Origin: Strobilurus pachycystidiatus
Lineage: Eukaryota > Basidiomycota > Agaricomycetes > Agaricales > Physalacriaceae
DNA length: 64,000 nucleotides
Assembly (NCBI GenBank): GCA_019915135.1
Contig: JAHLMK010000025.1
Coordinates: forward strand, 186,001 to 250,000
Direction: 5' to 3'
How positions within the stretch are numbered: the first letter of the stretch is position 1; the number at the start of each line of letters is the position of its first letter. The notes beneath the pieces are model-generated. The model had not been told where the DNA came from. It worked only from the letters and a program-made list of their open reading frames with translations, and searched no databases. Shown piece after piece: positions 35,858-46,848 of the stretch. The position numbers were made by a program, and so were the translations under genes.

Positions 35858-36994
35858 CTACGCAGGCAAAGCCGGCCAGTGATCGAAGCCAAGGTCGACA
35901 GGCCAGGGCGGAGTGATGAAACGTTTCTGCTTACCCCCCTCACTGGCGAGTTTGTCGAGCGCCTCGACGTCTGCTGGTGTTAACTTGGCTTTACCTAGGG
36001 ACACGTTCAGACTGAATTTCAATTCGACGGAGAAGGAAGCTGACCATTGAGAGCTCCAGCAAGGTTGGACGAGATACGAGACGCGGTAACGGATTTTGGC
36101 AACGCGACGATCTCCTTGGCCAGAAGCCACCCGAGAAGCACGTCTGAGGGTGCGATAGAATGCGCGGTGGCAATGGAGGTGACGACCGGGTCACTGAGGA
36201 TCGGCGAGTTGGTGGATCCGAGTGGTGAGTACGCCTGAGGAAGGATTCCGCGCTCCCGGCCGTAAGCGACAAGTGCATGTTGGGGGTTGTACGGGTGAAT
36301 TTCGAGCTACATCAATGCAACGTCAGTACCTGCACATGGCAATGAAAGATTTACATACTTGATTAGTCGCAGGAATGATCTTGGCTGTAGGCAGGATCTT
36401 CTCCAGGTTCAGGACGCTGAAGTTGGAAACGCCAATGCTGCGAACTTTGCCCTTCGCGACTAACGCCTCCATTTGCGCCCATGTGTCGCTCAGCTTCCAT
36501 GCGTGGTCGACGTCACGTTTGCCATCAGGGAGCGTCGGGAACTGAGGGTGATTGCCATTGGGGTTCAAAGGAACGGGCCAATGGACAAGGTACAAGTCAA
36601 GGTAGGAGACGCCCAGGTTAGCAAGAGACTGATCAACAGCTTCCTCGACGCGAGAGTGCCACGTTCCCCATAGTTTGGAGGTTATCTGCCTATGTTAGCA
36701 CGCTAACAACAGGGCTTGACGCTTACTCACAAATATCTCCTCCCTCGGAACGCCGCTCTGCTTGATACCCTCACCAACATCTTTCTCATTTCCGTATCCC
36801 CAGGCACAGTCGATGTGGCGATAACCGTCTTTCAACGCGTGTGAGACCGCTGCAACGACCTCTTCGGGCTTGGATTGCCAGGTACCTGTAGGCGACTGAT
36901 CAGTGAATGTGGTAGACGTTGAATTGAGAGACCGCACCAAGACCGACGATCGGATATCATACCCGCTGTTCAGTTTCACTGTAGGTGAAGCCAT
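35858..36994 (-). CDS. Aldo/keto reductase (AKR superfamily)
   Basis: The model starts [11 protein letters not shown] at 36994 and ends ...[12 protein letters not shown] at 35858. Catalytic-site phrases are visible: [14 protein letters not shown] (Asp and Tyr), EIFV..SK-like lysine segment at the exon end, [12 protein letters not shown] (His), [22 protein letters not shown] (after which an intron follows), then [17 protein letters not shown] and LPKSVT for cofactor binding. About 320 residues after splicing, typical of the family; NADPH-linked reduction of aldehydes or glycerol-like substrates in the cytosol. One early intron (near 36930-36890) is a multiple of three with no stop, so its removal is not forced by the frame; the family alignment favours removal. 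Confidence 0.87.
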
Positions 36995-39759
36995 GCTGTG
37001 TGCGTACTGTGGATGGCGGTGGGTAACACTAAGTGCGTAGCTTGCAATCGCGCGCCATCGATTCTTATATCAACGGGACCGGCCCGTACGGTCCATCGGG
37101 TCCCGGGCCGCGTCTCTTCCATGACTCATTGGCACGTCTTTCGGGAGTGCGAATTCATGGAGGTGGTTGTCGCCATGTAGCCTAAGTACTAGCTTCTAGC
37201 TGCTTTCTGATGAAAAGTATGGCGATCGCATCTATCGCATGCCATCCTCGTACTTGCCTTTCCCCATTCGCCTTGTGACACTGTGGGGGCGGGGGGCATC
37301 ACGGTAGCGGGGAAGAAGCACGTCTGTCCACGGATAAGAGTATTTCCGCTGATACTTCACGAGAGATTCAGGCGACCATGCGCTGTCGACTCGTTAGAAC
37401 GCTCGGACCCAAGGGAACGACTCGAGTGACGGGAAAAACCATCCAGACACACAACCGATCCAGAAACACTTTTTTGGGCGAAATTTCCTTCTTGCTTCCT
37501 TCCTTAGTCGGACGGCCTGGAAAATCCGAGCCCAGATGCTGAAGGTCTGTCACAGTGGCCATCCAGAGTCTGCAAGGCTACTGCCAGCCGGAAAGAGGCA
37601 TCCGGGTGCAGACGGGACGTCGTCATGAGCGCTGTGACTCCGAGGAGCGTAGGAGCATTTGCGATTGCTGAACCGAGTCGACTTCTGGTCAATTCAAAGA
37701 CGGTCTAAGACGGCATCAAGCATGAATTCAGGTCCATTACGTTGCAAAGATGAACTTACGCCGGCACTCCCACGTTCTCCATGACTGGACATTGACAGTA
37801 GCGATGCGGAAGGTACTATCAGAACTAAAAATTGCACGAAACAGTCCGTGAACTTCGTGTCTTCAAACATGCATCAGCTGGTGATGACGAGTGGTGGGAA
37901 AATCACCACATGTCACCAGGACTGACGAGAATCATTACGCCACATTGTTGTCAAAGAACACTTGCTCCCAAAAAGCCTGACACTAGTGTTGAATACGGTG
38001 GAGGCCATACATATTGGATTGCGGTAAGTACTGGGTTGCTATCCCATTCCTAGACAAAGCTCGTACATGGCTGCATATGTGATGGAAGGTGTCAGAGCAA
38101 ATGTTACTTCCAGTACAATCTACAGGGAATCAAGGCAAACCTGAGGCGAACGCCCAATCTCAAAGCTCAAAAAGGCATGACAAGCATAATTGCCGCGGCC
38201 ATGGCCAAATTGAAACACAGCCACTGAAAACTTGGTCTCGGCTTGTCATGAGCACTACAGGCGCATCAAGATTAAGTTCGACGATGTTCGTGCGACAGTG
38301 GCCGGGACGCGGTAGATATGTTGCTTCTTCTCGTATCCTTCGTCCGTTCGACCATGTACCTCATTGCTTCTTCCTTCTCACGCACGCGAGTCGATGCTGA
38401 CATGACGCCGTCATTCGGCGGACCTTCTAGCATGAACAATCGCGGTCTGCCTGCGGTCGAGCCCTCCGCGACAACGATGTACGGCGAGAACGGCCTGTCC
38501 GGCATGGAATCGACAGCCTTTTGGTCAGTGTAGCATTCTCGCCGATGGTGCTTTTACTCTCTCCCAATACTCTGGACCCATATTCCAGCCGTCACCCTTC
38601 TCCGACGTTTGGCCCCAGCTCGGAGCATGCAATGTAGCTTCTGAGCTAGACTATACCCATTCACTTATCGTTGGGAGGCTGGAGAAACTCTGGTACCACA
38701 ATCTCTAACAATGCATTAACTCGGATCAGATACAGGAGGAGTGTCTTTTCCCGTCTCCACTTCCCTGCTCAGTCCCTGCTTCTCTCGATATTTGGCGCAG
38801 CTCCTTCGCTACGTAGGGTCACATCTATACAACTGAACTGTCCTCGTCCCCACATTGATCCTCCATATCAATTCCGCAGACGCGGGACGCGCATGCTCAC
38901 ATGCACTTCGGGCAACCTGGAGTTTCTATAATCAACATTCCTTGTTGAGTCGTACTGCGGCTCTGGCGGTGTTTGACCTGCAGGCCACTGTCACAACGAT
39001 GGCTCGTCCCTCATACTGCGTTAGATGCTAAATCTGGAGGTTCCTCGGAGAACCCTGTATGTAAAGGACGCTCGAGTACGCTCTCTCCCGGGGACCCGAA
39101 CCTGAGGAATTCTCCGAGAGCGTCTCCGATTCGCACGAGTTCACACGTGCATGTTCTCTGCAATAATCTACATCTTCTTGAACTGAGGACAACAGGCCGG
39201 GTCCTGATGTCTCTTATGGGCGTGCGATTCGCCTTCATCGATCAACACAAAGCGGTCAAAACTCAATTCGAGCACGAAACATCGGGGAAACAAAGCACGC
39301 CAGTTACGCTGTGGGGAAAGCTCGGAAACGAGAGTGTCTCAGCATCCCTGCCTCCAGACAGTCAATCCACACTGAGGCATAGAATTGATTCGGCGTGATC
39401 TTGCGTATCAAAGGGACGCATGGCCATGGGAGAGCCACAATCCCTCTTTGCACTACTAGTACTGGTCCCGTCGGGCGCACAAGCCGCGATAGGTCACTGA
39501 TAGGTCAAGGCGAATGGTCGTTTCCCCGAGTGCATGTAGGTCCCATGGGGGTACGTTGATGCAAGTTCGGAACCTGGGGAAGGCAAGTCCTCTCTCTCCG
39601 GCGTACCTCTGGAAAAACCTGTTTGATCGTGCGATACAGAACCGCGCTCCGTGCTGGCGTCTATATAAAGACCTGATTGGCGATGTTGGAGCCCTCAGAG
39701 AGTCTTGTAGCTTTCTCTTCTCGAGTCGTTCTCGTAACTGTTGTATCTGACTGCACGAA
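36995..39759. other. 2.8-kb stretch without a supported gene
   Basis: Open frames of 60-140 codons occur on both strands (for example 38973-39398 + and 38505-38272 -) but have no recognisable domains and no consistent splice partners. The right end contains the transporter promoter: tatataaag at 39661-39669 lies about 90 bp before the start codon at 39760. Confidence 0.45.
39661..39669 (+). promoter_or_regulatory. Probable TATA box of the sugar transporter gene
   Basis: tatataaag lies about 90 bp upstream of the ATG of the transporter on the same strand, a usual distance for a core promoter TATA element in fungi. Assignment by position and consensus only. Confidence 0.45.
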
Positions 39760-41926
39760 ATGGCTCCGGGCATTGTCGCAGGAGTGGGGGCCACCGCTGG
39801 TTACGCTCACCTACTCGATCCCAACAAGAAGTGGTACAACAACCGACGGTACGTGGCGACGATAGACGTGCAGGTGCTATGCTGATCTGTGGACTTTAGA
39901 ATCATCGCTCTCAATGGATGGATCTTCCTGTTGTGCGTTCTCTCCGTTTTCTACGACTGTGTTGCCATAGCATTGAATCTCTTTTAGGCTCATCACGTCG
40001 TCCACCAATGGTTACGACGGTAGTATGATGAACGGTCTGCAATCGTTGACACAATGGGCTGATTATTTCGGTCACCCACACGGCGGAAAGCTCGGTCTCT
40101 TGAACGCCATTCAGGTGATCATCGTGCGCGTATGATCTTCGTAGCACTCATCAACGTTTCACTGCGCAGAACATCGGCGCGCTGGGAGCATATCCCTTTG
40201 CACCGTACATCTCTGATGGCATTGGGCGGCGCCCTACAATTGCCATCGGCGCCTTCCTCATGATCATCGCCACCGTCATTCAGACAGCGTCTCAATCTGT
40301 CGGTATGTTTATTGGTGCTCGGTATGTCCGCTTTCTCGCAAAAGACGGATCATAATGTCTGATTCTCTTAGCTTCCTCATTGGATTCGGACTGACTTTTG
40401 CCGGTGTGTTTTCCTTGATCCATTCTCGCCATCGCCCGCAGCTGAACAGTTGATAGCGAATGCTGCGCCTATGTTGGTCACTGAGGTCTCTTACCCAACA
40501 TATCGTGCTCCTCTAACATCGACTTACAACTCTCTCTGGTACTCCGGTGCCATCATGTGCGTGTGTCTCTTGTGTGTGGGCAGTCGACATACTGAGCCGA
40601 TTCCAGTGCTGCTTGGACGACCTACGGAACTTTCAAGATTGACAACACTTGGTCGTGGAGGGTGCCATCTGCGCTGCAGGCTCTCCCCTCCGTGCTCCAG
40701 GTAGCCCTCATATGGTTTGCGCCTGAGTCACCGAGGTGGTTGATCAGCAAAGGCAAAGACGAACAGGCTTTGAAGACGCTAGCATATTACCACGCAGATG
40801 GGAATCGGTGCGCCCGATGTTGATCTCCTGCCCGCAGTATGTCTCATTTTCTTCCACAGGGACGATCCTTTGGTGCAATTTGAGTTCCAAGAAATCAAGG
40901 CCGCCATCGAATTTGACCGCACCGTTGCTTCCAACGTCGGTTGGCTCTCCCTCATTCGGACTCCCGGCAACAGAAAGCGCATGACCATCATTATCGCCAT
41001 TGCCTTCTTTTCCCAGTGGTCTGGAAACGGTATTGTCTCCTACTACCTTAACAAGATTCTCAACGACATCGGTATCACCGACCCGACAACCCAAGTGAGA
41101 TTTTTCGTCGGTCATCTCTGTTGGACATGGCTCATGAAAAGCTTCGTTAGCTTCTTATCAATGGTATCCTGCAAATCTGGAACTTGGCATGGGCACTCTT
41201 TGCCTCTAGTCTTGTCGACCGAGCCGGACGAAGGCTTTTGTTCCTGACTTCGGCTATTGGCATGTTCATCTTCTTCAGCTGCCAAACAATATGCTTTGCG
41301 GTATACTCCGAGCGCGGGGGCGACAACGCAGCGCACGCTGTCATTGCGTTCATTTTCCTGTTCTACGCCGCTTATGAGTGAGTACCTATCTTTCGGATAG
41401 TCTCGTGGGGATACTGATTGAAAACAGTCTTGCGTTCACCCCGCTTATTGTCTCGTACACCGTCGAGATTCTGCCATTCCCCGTTCGTGCAAAGGGTCTC
41501 AATATCTTCAACTTCACAATCTCCGTGGCGTTGATTTTCAATCAATATGTCAACCCGGTTGCACTCGATGCCATTGGCTGGAAATACTATGTACGTAATT
41601 TTTTTTTGATTGTCGAGCTTGGTCACCAATTCTTGCTTTAGATCGTTTATGTCGTCGTTCTGGCATTAGAGACTATCTTCCTGTATTTCTGTCAGTCACC
41701 ACCTGCCTTTTCAGCAATTCCGCTCGCTGACAATGTTATCCATACAGTCGTCGTGGAGACCAAGAACCTTTCTCTGGAAGAGACTGCCGCGCTTTTCGAC
41801 GGCGAGGAAGTCGTTCAGGAACTTGCTCACCAACATGTCGAGGGCCGCGCGACCAAGGAGGTCTCCGACGAAAAGTCGTCCGGTTCATCCATCCATCATG
41901 ACTCAGTGCCGGCTCTCAGGAAATAG
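39760..41926 (+). CDS. MFS sugar transporter (lactose permease/hexose transporter type), copy 2
   Basis: Starts MAPGIVAGVGATAGYAHLLDP and ends HHDSVPALRK. About eleven exons separated by short GT-AG introns (first intron 39849 to about 39899). Joined segments show sugar-porter landmarks: STNGYDGSMMNGL, SDGIGRRPT, PESPRWLISKGKDEQ, FFSQWSGNGIVSYYLNKIL, DRAGRRLLF, PFPVRAKGLNIF and the acidic C-terminal tail after VETKNLSLEET. It is paralogous to 27708-25445 with conserved splice positions, pointing the other way. Predicted plasma-membrane proton symporter for sugars. I see no frameshift, so both copies look functional. Sugar specificity is not readable. Confidence 0.88.
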
Positions 41927-42312
41927 TGGTGTATTGTCAGGCTGTCTCTAGATGTCCACTCCTCTTACCGGGCTACTTGTAGATACACACGAATGTTGTT
42001 TACGTCGCGATCATCTTTCTGATATATGCGTGTAGTATTGTACGATATCTGGGCTGATTATGTATGACGGTCATGTCTTCGTAACGAGTGCGCTGTGCAG
42101 ATCACTGAACAGTCAAACGGGCAAAGGTCTATAAGGTAAGACTTGATCTCCTGACGAGATGTAGCGCCTATTCTTGCTTCCGCTCTCTTCTAGCGCCTGT
42201 AACGGTTCTCTCGAGCTTCTTCTGAGCGTAAAACACTTTTTGACGTACGTACATAGACTGTCGAGGCTTGATAGCAACTTGACGGACACCGCACGCTGTC
42301 TTCTCTCGTCAC

Positions 42313-42958
42313 ATGTCTAACCCGCGGCGGCACCCCATCTTGGCTTTCGCTGGCACCATGAGCTGCGCCTGGTCCGATATATTCCCTATCGTCGTCCTCG
42401 ACGAGAGTCTTCTCGCTGCCTACCCCATCGAGTTCTCATGGTACACTGACACCACTGCGGGTGGCTATCGCGTACAGGAGAATAGCTCATTTCACGCCGG
42501 GAAGCTTTTACGGGAAATTCCCGAGTGCTATCTATCGTGGAACGATATTGTTGAGAAATATGTGAGTTTCGTCTCGCAGTCATCACCGGTTATTGGAACG
42601 TCGTCTCAACTAGGCTTGTCTACTGGCGCCAACACGTGCCTACCTGACGGGCCTTCGTAACTTTGAGCAGACATATCGTATGGAGGGCAGTACCTTCACC
42701 TTGACGACGCGTGATATAGGACCGAATGTATCCTGGTACTGTGACGGAGACGCTGGCGGTTATGTCCTTCGCTTTGGACGATACAATGGCCGCACCATCA
42801 AAGGCGTGCCACTCATCTACTTGCTTTGGACCTGGGGGGACCTCTCTGATAATTGTCGGCGAGCGGAGGTCAGTGAGCTGTCTGTAGTCAATGAGACATC
42901 TGAATCATTGGCATGCTCATGGTATGATATGTAGCCCAATTACTTTGAGGCGCTTTGA
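42313..42958 (+). CDS. Small protein with two DUF3820-like repeats (175 aa)
   Basis: Exons 42313-42561, 42614-42868 and 42935-42958 join in frame to 176 codons. Two similar units occur: SWYTDTTAGGYRVQE followed by GKLLREIPECYLSWND, and SWYCDGDAGGYVLRFG followed by GRTIKGVPLIYLLWTWGD. The second halves fit the F-G-K-x-x-G-K-x-(L/I)-x-x-(V/I)-P-x-x-Y-L-x-W pattern of the DUF3820 family (annotated in bacteria as a putative quorum-sensing-regulated virulence factor, often nucleic-acid linked). The first halves, W-Y-x-D-x-x-A-G-G-Y, form an extra repeated element. Intron 1 falls just after repeat 1. No signal peptide. Function unknown; the family link is moderate. Confidence 0.65.
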
Positions 42959-43124
42959 AAATTTGTCGATGGTGCGAGGCCCAAGACGCGGATAACGCCG
43001 TGGCACAGGCGATTGATTAAGTATGGGCAGCAATGACCGGAAGCTGCCCTCTTCGCAAAAGTGACCATTCTAGAATCAATTATTAGGTACTACATATGAA
43101 CTTGCGCGAAACACAAAAATCTTT

Positions 43125-43203
43125 GGTTCAGCCCGTGCTCGAAACGGGGACCTTCTGTGTGCCACATGTGAGACAGAAATCATAACCACTAGACCACTGA
43201 ACC
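43125..43203 (-). tRNA. tRNA-Val (anticodon CAC) with a 7-nt intron
   Basis: On the minus strand the acceptor stem GGTTCAG pairs perfectly with CTGAACC and is followed by discriminator A (43124). The D arm begins TGGTCTAGTGG (A box). The anticodon stem TCTGT/ACAGA encloses a 14-nt loop that reduces to CTCACAC (anticodon CAC) when 7 nt, TGTGGCA, are removed after position 37, the universal site of nuclear tRNA introns. Variable loop AGGTC; T stem CCCGT/ACGGG with loop TTCGAGC. The usual G53-C61 pair is T-A here, so the B box deviates from GGTTCGANNCC. Confidence 0.85.
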
Positions 43204-43474
43204 TGTCTAAGAACGTATCCCGTTAGCTCTAGATTCTATGATGTGAGGCCCTTAATAAAATGAGAGAAACAAAGACAAGCACCGGCGAAGAGTTTCAACG
43301 GTCATACAGACGCCGTCACGCAGTAACAAGCCCGACACAACACTAGATTCTCATCTAATCGCACTTCCGACCTAGGCCCCCCGCATACTCGAAGCAGTTG
43401 GATTTCGACTCAATGTCCTCAAATCATGTCACATTGGTGTTACGGTGTTTATAAGGGGGCTGGTAATCGAGTGC

Positions 43475-43499
43475 GGTGGCGTTAGCCGCTAACGCCACC
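43475..43499. repeat. Perfect 12-bp-arm palindrome
   Basis: ggtggcgttagc, one base, then gctaacgccacc: a perfect inverted repeat. The core gttagccgcta recurs at 45915-45925 on the other side of the gene at 43696-45122, again inside a partial palindrome. Could be element ends, a binding site or a terminator-like hairpin; not resolved. Confidence 0.6.
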
Positions 43500-43695
43500 T
43501 GAAGTTGCAACAGTCTACGTAGACATACATCCAGTACGTTTGTGAGGTCGATACCAGTTTCCGACACCGAAGCCCTCGTTCAGATATCCACCAACAAGGG
43601 CAGTCAACTTGAACTACAATCCCTGATACATAGAAATCTAATCAAAACGGCCGAGACACACACGCAGAGTAAGTAGAGGGAAAAGCCGCGAGTTC

Positions 43696-45122
43696 TCATA
43701 AACTCGTGTCCATCATATGCGACGGTTTTCGCCTAGACTTCACCGGGGTTGTCTCTATCCTATGTAGCCTGGGCGTCTCTGATGATGGCTCAGGTGACAC
43801 CGTTAGGTGCGACAGTGAGGTCCTCCAGAACCCTGTCCTCGGCGTCTCCTCGATACCCTCCATCGGCTCCCCCGTCCCGTAAATCGCATCATATTCCAAC
43901 CGTCGCTTGAGTGAAGTCAACTGCTTCTCAAGGGTTCCGATGTGCTGCTCGCGTTGCTGGAGTGCCTCAAAAATAAAGGGTATTCCAGACTTGGGAGTCG
44001 CGTAGGACAACGTTCGATCTTCCTGAGAAGTGATACCCGGGCCTGACGGGCGGGGAACGGCGGGCACGGAGAAGTTGGCCTGTGCCGGAGCTGGCGACAG
44101 AGTGATTGCGGGTGGGGAATGTCTGGGAGTTGGTGATGCAGGCTTTGCTACGGCGGAAATGGGAGAGGCAGCGAGTGTAGAGGGCGCATTCACTACGACC
44201 GGCGGAGGATTCTGCTTGGCGGGGACAGTAAACATGGGGCCAGTCGCAGGTGGCTTCCCTTGACGCCAGACATTCGTAACCTTCCAGTCCTCCAGTAGTT
44301 CCAAAGCGGTCGTACCAGGATTGTTCTGACCAGAAGGATTCCAAAGCCACTTGCCATCATCTTCCTTCAAACCGTCCAAGAACTCCGGGAACGTTATGCC
44401 GTCCTCCAGTTGCTCTTCGGTGACATGAAATCCTCTATGACCACGGACCGCAAACCGCGTCCACTCTGGATGTCGGTCAGTCACACGTCAGTCTCATCGC
44501 AAAAAGACGTACCGAGAGTTTTGATGGTGTCGTTACGATACTCGCTGTCACCGAAGCGATCCCAGAACTCCTTCAACTGTGCTGGGTCGGACTGCAACCA
44601 CCCGAGCTTATACCGCACCAGTACACGATTGAACATGTCGAATCTCCACATCTTGCTTAGCCCCTTCTCGCCCGCCTCCTCCCTCGCCGCCGCCAAGAAC
44701 ACCTCCGATACACGAGACACGTGTAGAATGCCCAACTTGAACTCTTCCCACTCTCCAGCCTGGAGCACCAGACGGACACTTTTCCAAAGGAAGTTCGCGA
44801 CGAACATGAGGGGAATTCGATACACGCTCGGGACTATGGTGGTCGTGCCATCTGCCGAGGTGATTGTGCTGAAGTACGTACGTTTTCCGGTGATGTTGCG
44901 CCCGGGAACAGAGAAGGAGTGGGTTATTATATACTGCATAATACTGTCCGTCGTCCAATCCGCAGGTTCGGGATATGGCAGATCTGTGGAGTATTGCCAA
45001 GATGTGTCGAGGCGCAAAGTGGGTTCTGGGGACGAAGATGAGACCTTAATGGTTATGGGTTCCTCTTCTCTTTTCACGGTAGACAGTCGAGTGATCGGGG
45101 ATGGTTTTTCGTTAGACATCAT
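43696..45122 (-). CDS. Hypothetical protein with C-terminal coiled coil (~460 aa)
   Basis: Exon 1 runs from ATG 45122 to about 44514; after a 48-bp intron (GTACGTC...ATCCAG) the second exon continues LEWTRFAVRGHRGFHV and is open to the stop at 43696. The first exon is globular-looking (YIITHSFSVPGRNITGKR, LVRYKLGWLQSDPAQLKEFW, DRFGDSEYRNDTIKTL). The second has a proline/serine-rich linker (PAKQNPPPVV..., APAQANFSVPAVPRPSG), then a coiled coil (EALQQREQHIGTLEKQLTSL), then a Ser/Thr/Arg-rich tail (TPVKSRRKPSHMM). No known domain was recognised. It is flanked on both sides by sequences sharing a palindromic core, so transposon origin is possible. Confidence 0.6.
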
Positions 45123-46848
45123 CAATGGACGTGAAGCTTCGGTCCAGATAATGAACTACACGGCGCCGTTAGCAGTGAAAGGATAGCTTTTGCGCGTTTT
45201 CCGTACTTGTTGGGCGTGATAAAGACGAGGGATGACAGGCAATGGAGTACAGCAATTATACGCTCCGAAAAATTAAGACTGGTCGCTGTCCAAAGTGGCT
45301 CAGGCTGCCACGTTTCGGATTTGATGAGCGCCGAAAAAAAATTCAAGGATGGAAGAGCAGTTTCACTCACCAGACCTGTATGTGATTTTCTATGGCTGTT
45401 AGGGCAAAAGAGAGCGTGAAGGAGGATATAAATTATAAGATGAGTCGTAGAGGAGAAACAGCCAGTCAAGAAATGGCCAGCTGTGAGCGTTGAGAGCAAG
45501 ATCGGACGTGATCGGCGATTCCCTTTTTGGTCCTTCGCCTGGCGATTACTGTAAATCTCAACATTGCCCATAGACCAAGGAAGGACTCGGTCAGTGCCTA
45601 AATATAGCATCACAATCCATGCAGCTTGATGCTCTTCATATACCCTGTGCGCAGTGTCTTTTGGGAAGCTGGAATGTGGATGTCGCGAAAGCTAGTTACT
45701 CAGTGCCAAATGTGACGCGAGCTCATTGTCTGTAGGGCTAGTCAGTCGTCTGAAATTTGTACTGTAATGCATGCTATAGAGACTCAAGCCGGATCTCACA
45801 AAGTGTGATCGCCAAGGAGTCGCCGGAAATCATCACTGCCGTTGCTCAGGCTGGCTGTTTTCAACTTTGGGATTCACTCGGAACAGAGCGATAAGGTAAG
45901 TACACTGAAGAGCGGTTAGCCGCTAGTAGTGATGCCCAAGGGAGTTCTTGCGCCTGGACGGTATTGCCCTGTACGATACTGCGAAGCAACTCTACTATCA
46001 ACAACTCTGCACTTGATCGGCCTACGCACAGTTACCGTCACTGGCACGGGAGAGTTCTCACCTCCAATTCGGCCAACGCCAGGACCGGAAAAACACCGAT
46101 GCAGAGACCTCCAGCAACGGCGATCTTGCGTCTTATGACTCTCATCGTAACTTATGTCTATACGAAAGCTGTGCTTTTGTCAAGGATGTCATGACTCATG
46201 GTGCGTCCATCGATTTTTGCAACTCTGTACAAGGGTCGATATAACAGCGCTATTAACAGCCTAGCCTTTTCGGACCAGTTAGTCGACCTCCGCCTCATCT
46301 ATCATGGACCCATCTGGCCTCAATCACCGCCCGCTAAAGGAACACAACAGTACTCTCTGACTTCGACGAATCGTCCTGCGAATGCGGCGAGGATTTTGTA
46401 CAGTTGCTGTGTAAAGATTTATGAGTATGATTTCCTACTCTCCTCAGGGACTCTCTCGTTAGCCTCAAACACAGATGGGTCTCTATAGAGCTCTATTTTT
46501 ACCAACACCCTACCCATATTTACCCATGGCGCTTTTAGCTGTCCTGTTTGCATGCAGGAGAAAAACTGTTCCCTGGAGTCCAAGTATACCCTCCCCTTTG
46601 ATGCTTTAGCTGCGCATGTATGTAGTTTAGCCAGGGCCGTAGGGCGGTCGCGCTCGACTCTGAAGTTCAACTACGGGGGCGGGGGCAACATGTGTCCTCG
46701 TGTCATTTTCTGGACTGCTCATGAATTTCTTCATGACAGAGTACATCGAATGTGTATTCGACCCTCCCCTTTCGTAAATCTATATAACCCATCTAATTCG
46801 TGGATTGCATATAAACGATGATCCAACCCTCTTGTGACCGCGGTCGAA
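45123..46848. other. Intergenic stretch without a supported gene
   Basis: A 163-codon minus-strand frame (45613-45122) overlaps the start of the previous gene and has no coding features I trust. The right half has short frames only. Nothing else is recognisable except the second copy of the palindrome core (45915-45925). Confidence 0.45.

Noticed and set aside
38272..38505. 77-codon minus-strand frame with reasonable composition
   Set aside because: No splice partners, domain or paralogue; cannot be separated from chance.
45122..45613. 163-codon minus-strand frame upstream of the coiled-coil gene
   Set aside because: Overlaps the start of the better supported gene, low-complexity hydrophobic mixture, no domain.
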